Below are positions 1 to 7,087 of a stretch of DNA of 64,000 bases, in pieces. A model generated the notes under the pieces. The model saw only the letters and a program-made list of their open reading frames with translations. It was not told the origin of the DNA and searched no databases. This stretch comes from Paenibacillus marchantiophytorum (GTDB lineage Bacteria > Bacillota > Bacilli > Paenibacillales > NBRC-103111). The stretch covers positions 26,817 to 90,816 of the forward strand of contig NZ_BMHE01000030.1 in assembly GCF_014640555.1 (NCBI RefSeq). Direction: 5' to 3'. The position numbers were made by a program, and so were the translations under genes. Position 1 is the stretch's first letter. Each line of letters starts with the position of its first letter.

Positions 1-2
1 CG

Positions 3-593
3 GCGCAAAACTATGCCGGCCTCCCGATCGTGGAGGGCGGCACGGCTGAGGCGGCGGCGCGCTTCGCCGCCGTCGAGCCGGACCTTACGGCCCTCGGCAA
101 AGTGATCGGCGGCGGACTGCCGATCGGTGCCTACGGGGGCCGCAAGGCCGTGATGGAACAGGTCGCTCCGCTCGGACCTGCCTATCAAGCCGGCACGATG
201 GCGGGGAATCCCGCCTCCATCTCGGCCGGCATCGCCTGCCTGGAAGTGCTCCAGCAGGCTGGTGTCTACGCCAAGATGGAGCAGCTTGGCGCAACCCTTG
301 CTGGCGGCATCGCGGAATCCGCCGCCCGCCACGGCATTGCCTTGACGCTGAATCGCATCGGCGGCGCGTTCTCTACCCACTTCTGCGACCATCCCATCAC
401 GAACTTTGATGAAGCGCAGGACACGGACGGCGAACGCTTCGCAGACTTCTTCCGGCTCATGCTGGAGCAAGGCATCAACCTTGCCCCTTCCAAATATGAA
501 GCGTGGTTTATGACGCTTGCCCATACCGATGACGATATCGCCCAGACACTCGATGCTGTTGATCATGCCTTCAAAACGCTGAAGGCGCGTTAA
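3..593 (+). CDS. hemL: Glutamate-1-semialdehyde 2,1-aminomutase, C-terminal part (5' end outside window)
   Basis: PLP-dependent enzyme that converts glutamate-1-semialdehyde to 5-aminolevulinate, the first committed tetrapyrrole precursor made from glutamyl-tRNA; cytoplasmic. The reading frame is open from base 3, so only the last about 196 residues are present. The family hallmark LGKVIGGGLPIGAYGG is visible; its Lys is the residue that forms the Schiff base with PLP. It is followed by YQAGTMAGNP, the usual second cofactor-site segment, and by a C-terminal small domain (GGAFSTHF). The frame is GC-rich compared with the next 1 kb. A second GSAM paralogue is common in Bacillales, so this could be hemL or a gsaB-type copy; the missing N-terminus and upstream genes would decide. 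The family assignment is secure. Confidence 0.92.
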   Translation, partial: AQNYAGLPIVEGGTAEAAARFAAVEPDLTALGKVIGGGLPIGAYGGRKAVMEQVAPLGPAYQAGTMAGNPASISAGIACLEVLQQAGVYAKMEQLGATLAGGIAESAARHGIALTLNRIGGAFSTHFCDHPITNFDEAQDTDGERFADFFRLMLEQGINLAPSKYEAWFMTLAHTDDDIAQTLDAVDHAFKTLKAR

Positions 594-710
594 AAAGCCT
601 CACTGCTCCCATACTCTGTCTTAGAGTTTTGAGGTGGATGTAAGGGGTTCTCCCTTTTTAGTTGACGTCCACCGCAGGCCTCACTGCTTTGGAGGTTCTC
701 GGTCTTGAGT

Positions 711-899
711 GACATCTAATGAACTGTAGGATGCTTATAGACGAGAAAATGGCTGCTTTAGAGATGTAATGAACTGGATTGGCGTTACCCGGCACTTTAT
801 TGGCCGAATGGTCGTCAATTTCTTGAAATAGCGCATCTGGCATTCATTAGATTTTCAGAATGAGTGATTTTGGCCGAATAAATGGTATTGAGTTCGTAA
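711..899. repeat. Intergenic spaced-module repeat (two direct plus two inverted modules, 50 bp apart)
   Basis: The module ATCTAATGAACTG begins at 714 and recurs as ATGTAATGAACTG at 764, exactly 50 bp later. Inverted versions follow: ATTCATTAGAT at 842-852 and GTTCGTAA at 892-899, again 50 bp apart. The direct-direct-inverted-inverted order matches the better conserved elements at 43.7 and 52.0 kb, although the bases differ and the central gap is about 75 bp. TGGCCGAAT also occurs twice (801 and 871). The fourth module is degenerate, so this is the weakest member of the set. Confidence 0.45.
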
Positions 900-928
900 G
901 GAGACTTGCGAAGGTGCATGGACTTGAA

Positions 929-954
929 GACCTAGCCACAGGCTGGGTCTTTCT
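929..954 (+). terminator. Hairpin with T-run
   Basis: GACCTAGCC, loop ACA, GGCTGGGTC (one wobble pair), followed by TTTCTT. It looks like a Rho-independent terminator, but no clear upstream gene uses it other than distant hemL. Confidence 0.45.
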
Positions 955-1668
955 TACTTCCAATTTCACTCGCTCACCTTAGATAACTCATCAACTCCGC
1001 CATTCAGTAAATATTGTCATCCCGAGCAGCTTCGCCCTCACCCCTCATCGTCTGAATAGGGGGAAAACTTTAAATATTTCGACGAAACTTATGGATATTC
1101 ACCTTCCATGAAAACGCAAGAATCCGACCATTCCCCAAGTGATCGGACGCATTTCGACATATATTTAGACATCGGTCAATTCTCCAACATGTCCCAGAAA
1201 CGAACTATGATCCTATGTACGACAGAGTTCGTTCGTATTTTCAGAGCACTCCATGCTAGGAATAATTTGGTTTTATTCACGAATATACAAAAAAGGCAGC
1301 GCTTACATTCGTGTTTTCGTTCTGCAACTATTGTCGGATGAAGTTTTTCATGCTATTCTAAGATTACTTTTACCCTTTTCACGAAATGTCGTGTTTTCAC
1401 AGTATTTCCCTAGAAAGTTAGGGCATGATTTACAAATTTGCCCTTGATTTTTGTGTGTGATGCCTTACTTTAAGGCGGGTCGATTAAAGTCTTATTTTAA
1501 GGGAGTAACCCCTTTGAAATTGACATGCTATTCAGTTAGATTGCATTTTTATTCATAATCATGCATCTTTCGTCTTTAACCCATTTGTGGTTAATCCGCG
1601 AAAATGCTGAGAGTTGCGGGCTCTATAGTGCCAGAATGCAAGAAATGCAGTACCAGAGGAGTTTAAAT

Positions 1669-1709
1669 ATGTATGGGAGGTGACGGTCAGGCGACTGACC
1701 AGAGCAATG
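1669..1709 (+). promoter_or_regulatory. gltB translation start: Shine-Dalgarno, GNRA-capped hairpin, minicistron
   Basis: A strong SD (GGGAGGTGA, 1675-1683) sits 23 nt before the first good in-frame ATG (1707), which is too far for normal initiation. The gap contains a perfect 6-bp hairpin, GGTCAG (1685-1690), GCGA loop (a GNRA tetraloop), CTGACC (1695-1700). Folding it brings GGAGG to about 10 nt from the ATG. The same SD overlaps a five-codon minicistron, ATG TAT GGG AGG TGA (1669-1683), in another frame with its own AGAGGA SD. An in-frame GTG at 1680 overlaps the SD and is unlikely to be used. Confidence 0.6.
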
Positions 1710-4700
1710 AATGAAATTATGCGTAATGAAGGCCGTTTTCAAGATTTACTAGGAACTGAACACGACAGCTGCGGTATTATTTGTATTATTGAAAAGAACG
1801 GTCACCCTTCCCGTGATAACATCCAAAAAACGATTGATTCCCTTGTTAAAATGGAACATCGCTCGGGTTTTATCAATGGCGAAGGCGACGGTTGCGGTAT
1901 TTTAACGGATATTCCACGCGCTCTTTGGGAAAAGAAACTAACCGATGCGGGTCAAGACGGCAAACTTGCCTACGATAACCGTTTTTCTGTTGGACATATC
2001 TTTGTTCCACGCAAGCTGGACCTGACTGTTACCGAGATCCAAAATGGCATTCGCGAGCTCTTCGCTTCCCATGATGTATCGATTATCCTCGAGCAAGAGA
2101 ACCAAGTAGACAGCAGCGTTCTTGGACCTAACGGTTTGAATGACGAGCCTACTTTCTGGCAAATTGCAGGGATTAGTAACCAAACAGAAGGCCAAGTGGC
2201 TGATCACCTATATGAGTTGCACATCGCAATCGAAGACAAATACAATGTTCACGTAGCAACGCTAAGCAATGTAACTTCTGCTTACAAAGTGCTTGGAGCG
2301 GCAAGTATTCTCCCTAAATATTTCAACGATACGCGCGATGCTTTGTTTGCTTCCCAAGTTACCATCGGTCACAACCGTTACTCCACAAACACATTGTCCA
2401 GCTTCTTCCGCGTCCAACCGTTCTCCCTGCTGGGGCACAATGGTGAAATCAACACGGTTAAGAAACTTCGCATCGAGGCCGACATGGTTGGCGTTCCGCT
2501 CGTTAGCGGCGGTTCTGACTCCCAGGACATGAACAGAACGATCGAAACGTTCATTCACCGCTTTGGTTTGTCTCTTTTTGAAGCCATGGAAATGGTATTC
2601 CCTCCTATTATTAATGAAATGAAACAGTTCCGTCCGGAACTTCAAGATTTATATGTGTACTACCGTCAAGTTTGGGGCCACTTTGCCCAAGGTCCTGCGG
2701 GGATTGTTTCCCGTTATGGCAACGAGTGTATTTTCAGCGTAGATGCTCTTGGTCTTCGTCCGGTATGGATGGTTGAGAGCGATACTTCCCTCTACTTCTC
2801 CTCCGAGCAAGGCGTCATTACGGTTGGTGAAATGGTCGCTGATCCGAAACCAATCGCACCAGGTGAGAAAGTGGGCGTTGTCCTGACACCAGGTGAACAC
2901 GTTCAAGTTATCCCTTACCATGAAGTTCAAAGCTTAGTGTATGACCGCGCAAGCAAACGTCTGAATATTGGCGGCCTTCGGAGATTTCTGAATCCTGTCA
3001 AAACGGATACACAAGCTGATCTCAACGACAACATTGTGGCAACAGATCAGTTGTACAGTGCATTTGGTTGGGATCGTGACGGTATTCAACATATCGAAAC
3101 CATGTCCGAAACAGGCGCTGAGCCGATCCGTTCCCTAGGTCACGATTCTCCTCATGCTGCACTAGCTTGGGAACGCCAGAACGTTCCTGACTTCATTAAA
3201 GAAAGCGTAGCGGTTGTTACCAATCCAGCGATTGACCGTGACCGTGAAATGGAGCATTTCTCCACTCGTATCATTGCGGGTACACGTACACCTGTTTATG
3301 GGCAAGTAGATGAGAACTTGCGTCTTGAGCTGCTGGCTCCACTCGTGCTTGAAGGTACGAACGGTGTCGACAGTGAAGAACATTTGTCCCAGCCATCGTA
3401 TGAGCAATTGCTTGCCTTGTTCCGTGCTCAAGGGGATAACAAAGTTGCCGTTCTTTCTGCTACTTTCGCAAGAGGAACTTCGCTCAGCGAAGGATTGGAT
3501 AAATTGGCTGCTGACGCTATCTCCGCTGCTCGCAATGGCGCAGCGCTTCTCGTCCTAGACGATGCTGACGCTCACCAAAATGATCGCTTGTGGTTGGAGC
3601 CGCACTTGGCTGTTTCCAAAATCGATATCGCACTTCGTGCTGAGAAACTTGGCTTCGGCGACAACTTGCGCCGCCATGTCACATTGATCTTGCGTTCCGC
3701 TGCTATTCGCAGCCTGCATGATATCGCAGTTGCTTGCGGACTTGGGGCCGATGTTATCTCACCTTATCTGTTGTTCTCTACCGCTTCTGACAAAGAAGGC
3801 AACGCAGCAGCAGCTCGCAAAGTATACGCAGCTCTATCCAAAGGTTTGGAGAAAGTCATCTCCACCATCGGTACGCACGAGCTTCGCGGTTACACACGCT
3901 TCTTCTCCTCCATTGGCTTCCACCCGGAAGTTGCTGAGGTGCTGGATATCGTGAACTACCTAGGTAGCGAAAAAGCAGGAACAAGCTTCGCTGTGCTTGA
4001 AGCGGATGCTGAAGCACGTTACAACGACTTCACGAATCCAAAAGCGAAAGCTGCGAAAAACTTCCGTTTCTTCCAACGTATGTGGAAAGCTTTGGGCGAT
4101 GCTGCATCAGGAACGGCTCCTTACAGCGACTACCGCGACAAACTGCGTGAAGAAGAGAAGAAGAACCCGATTTCCATTCGTCATATTGCTGGATTTAATG
4201 TAGCGAAAGCTTTGAGCGATGGTCGCAAAGCGCTTGACCCGTCTCAAGTTGATATCTCCATTGGCGGTCATTCCTTGCCGATGTTGATCTCTTCCATGTC
4301 CTTCGGTTCACAGAACGAAACAGCTTTCCGTGCCTACGCTGAAGCCGGCGATCGCCTGAACATGGTTACCATGAACGGCGAGGGCGGAGAGATTAAAGAT
4401 ATGCTTGGCCGTTACAAAACAACACGTGGTGCGCAAGTCGCATCCGGTCGCTTCGGTGTTAACGTAGAATTGGCTAATGCTGTAGCATTCCTTGAGATCA
4501 AAATCGGTCAAGGGGCAAAACCAGGCGAAGGCGGTCACTTGCCAGGATCCAAAGTAACAGCCAAAATCGCTGCTGCTCGTAACGCAACGATCGGTTCAGA
4601 CTTGATCTCGCCATCCAACAACCACGATATTTATTCCATCGAGGATTTGGCGCAAATCATTTCCGAACTTAAAGAAGGAAGCGGTCGTAAAGCTAAAATC

Positions 4701-6257
4701 ATCGTCAAAATCCCAGTTGTTCCTGGTATCGGTACGATTGCAGTTGGTGTCGCGAAAGCAGGAGCTGACGTAATTACCCTTTCCGGCTTCGACGGCGGTA
4801 CAGGGGCGGCTCGTATTCACTCCTTGACACACGTTGGTCTTCCAACAGAAATCGGAACGAAATTGGCTCACGTTGCTTTGATTGAAGCCGGTCTTCGTCA
4901 CCGCGTAGAGCTGTGGTCCGATGGCGGTCTGAAATCAGGTTCTGACGTTGTTAAAATGGTTATGCTCGGTGCAAACCGCGCAGGATTCGGCAGTATCGCT
5001 ATGCAATCTATCGGCTGTACAACTTGCCGCGGCTGTCACTTGGATACTTGTCATGTTGGTATCGCAACACAAATCGATTCCATGGAAGAAGCCGAAGAAA
5101 AAGGCCTTCGTCGTTTCGTACCGCGTCAATTCGATGTTGCAGTTGACAGCTTGGTTCGTTTGTTCGGCGGTATCGGTGAAGAAGTTCGTGAAGTCGTTGC
5201 TTCCCTTGGTTTCAAAAGCTTACAAGAACTCGTTGGCCGTTCCGATCTATTGGAACAAATCAGCCACATTGATCGCATTGATTTGTCCGACATTCTTCGT
5301 CCAGCTCCATTGCAGTTCATCTCGGCTGCAGAAAGAGCGATGGAAGAAGCAGCTGTATCGTCCGATATCCGTATCGCGGCTTGTGCTGAAGGTCAAGAAT
5401 TCTTCCCGGATTCCTTGGCTCTGGACGCTCCAATCGTACGCAATTGGTCCAAAGTAGATGCTGAGTCCCGTATTCTCGGAGCTCGTTACTCCAGCCATCG
5501 CGTAAGAGATCGCTTCGACGGCAGCTACGATGCATTGCCGACAGTTAAATTGAACTTCATCGATGGTTCCGTACCAGGTAACGGTCTGGCTGCGTTCAAT
5601 GCTCGCGGCGTAGACATTACCGTTCACGGTGGAGCAGAAGACGGTCTTGGTAAAATGGCCTTCGGTGGTAAAGTCGCCATCGTCAAAGCACTTGGCAAAA
5701 ACAACACCTTCATCAATGGCAGCGTTGGTAAATCCTTCGGTTACGGCGCTCAAAAAGGCTTGTTCTTGATCCAAGGCAGCGCAGATACGCGTGCATGTAT
5801 CCGTTTCTCCGGTGCTGACGTTGTATTCGGCGGCGAGATCACGACACCACTTCAAGACGAACTCGGCGGACTTGCCGCTCGCGCCAATCTCAAAGGCTTC
5901 GCGTTTGAATACATGACAAACGGCCGTGCCGTTGTTATGGGCGATCCAGGTCCATGGATCTGTGCAGGGATGACTGGTGGCGTAATCTACCAACGTCTCG
6001 TACCAGAAATGGGTCTTGATCAAGCAGCTATCGAACGTCGTATCGCCAAAGGCGCTAAAGTTAAACTTGAAACCATTGGCGTACAAAGCAAAAAAGATCT
6101 GACAGAATTGCTCACAGCTTACCACGCTGAGCTTGCTAACTCCGGTCAAGCCGAAGCAGCAGCTAAAATTGAAGGTTTGCTAAGCAACCTCGAAGCTAAC
6201 TTCATCCGGATTTCCCCGGTCAACATGCAAGCTGACCAATCCGTTGCTACTGAATAG
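1707..6257 (+). CDS. gltB: Glutamate synthase (GOGAT) large subunit
   Basis: Makes two glutamates from glutamine and 2-oxoglutarate; cytoplasmic. Counting from ATG 1707 (1516 aa): residues 1-21 are a short propeptide ending EHDS, and Cys22 is the N-terminal nucleophile exposed on maturation. A class II glutamine amidotransferase domain follows to about 430 (HNRYSTNT, GHNGEINT), then a central linking domain, and an FMN-binding synthase domain with GGHSLPMLISSMSFGS. The 3Fe-4S motif CTTCRGCHLDTCHVGIATQ has Cys1104, 1110 and 1115 in the usual spacing. The C-terminal beta-helix GXGXG domain (HGGAEDGLGKMAFGG) ends the protein. Length is typical for the family. The start was chosen because GTG 1680 overlaps the Shine-Dalgarno. 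No gltD (NADPH-oxidising small subunit) is adjacent; the gene ends at its own terminator. Codon use resembles highly expressed genes such as acnA and sodA. Whether it uses a distant GltD or ferredoxin cannot be told. Confidence 0.93.
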   Translation: MNEIMRNEGRFQDLLGTEHDSCGIICIIEKNGHPSRDNIQKTIDSLVKMEHRSGFINGEGDGCGILTDIPRALWEKKLTDAGQDGKLAYDNRFSVGHIFVPRKLDLTVTEIQNGIRELFASHDVSIILEQENQVDSSVLGPNGLNDEPTFWQIAGISNQTEGQVADHLYELHIAIEDKYNVHVATLSNVTSAYKVLGAASILPKYFNDTRDALFASQVTIGHNRYSTNTLSSFFRVQPFSLLGHNGEINTVKKLRIEADMVGVPLVSGGSDSQDMNRTIETFIHRFGLSLFEAMEMVFPPIINEMKQFRPELQDLYVYYRQVWGHFAQGPAGIVSRYGNECIFSVDALGLRPVWMVESDTSLYFSSEQGVITVGEMVADPKPIAPGEKVGVVLTPGEHVQVIPYHEVQSLVYDRASKRLNIGGLRRFLNPVKTDTQADLNDNIVATDQLYSAFGWDRDGIQHIETMSETGAEPIRSLGHDSPHAALAWERQNVPDFIKESVAVVTNPAIDRDREMEHFSTRIIAGTRTPVYGQVDENLRLELLAPLVLEGTNGVDSEEHLSQPSYEQLLALFRAQGDNKVAVLSATFARGTSLSEGLDKLAADAISAARNGAALLVLDDADAHQNDRLWLEPHLAVSKIDIALRAEKLGFGDNLRRHVTLILRSAAIRSLHDIAVACGLGADVISPYLLFSTASDKEGNAAAARKVYAALSKGLEKVISTIGTHELRGYTRFFSSIGFHPEVAEVLDIVNYLGSEKAGTSFAVLEADAEARYNDFTNPKAKAAKNFRFFQRMWKALGDAASGTAPYSDYRDKLREEEKKNPISIRHIAGFNVAKALSDGRKALDPSQVDISIGGHSLPMLISSMSFGSQNETAFRAYAEAGDRLNMVTMNGEGGEIKDMLGRYKTTRGAQVASGRFGVNVELANAVAFLEIKIGQGAKPGEGGHLPGSKVTAKIAAARNATIGSDLISPSNNHDIYSIEDLAQIISELKEGSGRKAKIIVKIPVVPGIGTIAVGVAKAGADVITLSGFDGGTGAARIHSLTHVGLPTEIGTKLAHVALIEAGLRHRVELWSDGGLKSGSDVVKMVMLGANRAGFGSIAMQSIGCTTCRGCHLDTCHVGIATQIDSMEEAEEKGLRRFVPRQFDVAVDSLVRLFGGIGEEVREVVASLGFKSLQELVGRSDLLEQISHIDRIDLSDILRPAPLQFISAAERAMEEAAVSSDIRIAACAEGQEFFPDSLALDAPIVRNWSKVDAESRILGARYSSHRVRDRFDGSYDALPTVKLNFIDGSVPGNGLAAFNARGVDITVHGGAEDGLGKMAFGGKVAIVKALGKNNTFINGSVGKSFGYGAQKGLFLIQGSADTRACIRFSGADVVFGGEITTPLQDELGGLAARANLKGFAFEYMTNGRAVVMGDPGPWICAGMTGGVIYQRLVPEMGLDQAAIERRIAKGAKVKLETIGVQSKKDLTELLTAYHAELANSGQAEAAAKIEGLLSNLEANFIRISPVNMQADQSVATE

Positions 6258-6263
6258 ATAACT

Positions 6264-6306
6264 AAAAGCTCCACAAGACCCTCGTTGGTCTCGTGGAGCT
6301 TTTTTC
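6264..6306 (+). terminator. gltB terminator
   Basis: Long stem AAGCTCCAC-A-AGACC / GGTCT-C-GTGGAGCTT with loop CTCGTT, followed by TTTTTT. It lies just after the gltB stop, so gltB is probably monocistronic. Confidence 0.9.
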
Positions 6307-6417
6307 TTGTTGTACGCGGCTTGCCATATACGCCACTCCAAACGCCGCTTGGAGGCTGCTTGGAAAAGCCAAAAAAAGCCGTGCATCCACATGGTAGGGT
6401 GAAGGGCCTCGGCACGA

Positions 6418-7087
6418 GCAACCACTATCCCCTTCCCTCAGGTTACCTCAGATTCCTCCTGCCTGAGCGGTAGGGATAGCAGCTATAGCTCGCCTGCTTC
6501 CACTATCCCTTTACCTCAGGTTAGATTTCAGATTCCTCCAAACCTGAGCGGTGGGGATAGCGGCTATAGCTCGCCTGCTTCCACTATCCTCTTCCCTCAG
6601 GTTAGATCTCAGAATCCTCCAACCTGAGCGGTGGGGATAGCGGCTATAGTTCGCCTGCTTCCACTATCCCTGTACCTCAGGTTAGATCTCAGTTTCCTCC
6701 GGCCTGAGCGGTGGGGATAGCGATTATAGCTCCCTCTGCAACCACTATCCCCTTCCCTCAGGTTATACTCAGGTTCCTCCTGCCTGAGCGGTGGGGATAG
6801 CGACTATAGCTCTCCCTACTTTCACTATCCCCTTCCTTCAGGTTAGAGCTTCACATTCCTCCAACCTGAGCGGTGGGGATAGCGACTATAGCTCCCCCCT
6901 GCTTTCACTATTCCCTTCCCTCAGGTTAGATTTTCACATTCCTCCTGCCTGAGCGGTGGGGATAGCGGCTATAGCTCTCCCTACTTTCACTATCCCCTTC
7001 CTTCAGGTTAGATCTTCACATTCCACCTACCTGAGCGGTGGGGATAGCGGCTATAGTTCGCCTGCTTCCACTATCCCCTTACCTAAG
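6418..7087. repeat. Tandem array of eight ~80-bp units, each a long imperfect hairpin
   Basis: The anchor CCTGAGCGG occurs at 6462, 6543, 6623, 6703, 6783, 6865, 6948 and 7030 (steps 81, 80, 80, 80, 82, 83, 82). Every unit has CTATCCCC and TCAGG on the left and CCTGAG and GGGGATAG on the right, so each can fold into a stem around a 20-nt loop. A second small palindrome, around GCTATAGC, joins neighbouring units. Copies are similar but not identical, and loops vary most. The last half-unit lies inside the end of helD. This is not a CRISPR: the repeated part is palindromic along its length and there are no variable spacers of constant size. Confidence 0.93.

Larger units (their letters stand above)
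594..1679. other. Gene-free AT-rich interval between hemL and gltB
   Basis: No reading frame here has a credible start and family-like composition. Just after hemL an outer inverted repeat (GGTGGATGT at 633-641 with ACGTCCACC at 665-673) encloses a small AAGGG/CCCTT hairpin followed by T residues, which may terminate hemL. The stretch 711-899 holds spaced repeat modules (listed separately), and a hairpin with T residues lies at 929-954. From about 1000 to 1620 I see only AT-rich sequence. A TTGACA at 1520-1525 could be the -35 box of a gltB promoter, but no good -10 lies 16-18 bp downstream. Confidence 0.6.

Noticed and set aside
658..843. 61-codon frame on the minus strand after hemL
   Set aside because: No SD and no homology visible; it is made of the spaced repeat modules, not of coding sequence.
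1480..1680. Riboswitch or T-box in the gltB leader
   Set aside because: No T-box motif, no known aptamer core and no terminator/antiterminator pair could be seen; only the short GNRA hairpin near the start is supported.
5247..6149. 300-codon open frame on the minus strand inside gltB
   Set aside because: It is the complement of a highly biased, clearly coding gene; composition is Cys/Phe/Thr-rich with no domain, and there is no SD.
6418..7087. 80-bp array considered as a CRISPR
   Set aside because: The repeated unit is palindromic along its whole length and there are no constant-size variable spacers; no cas genes are nearby.
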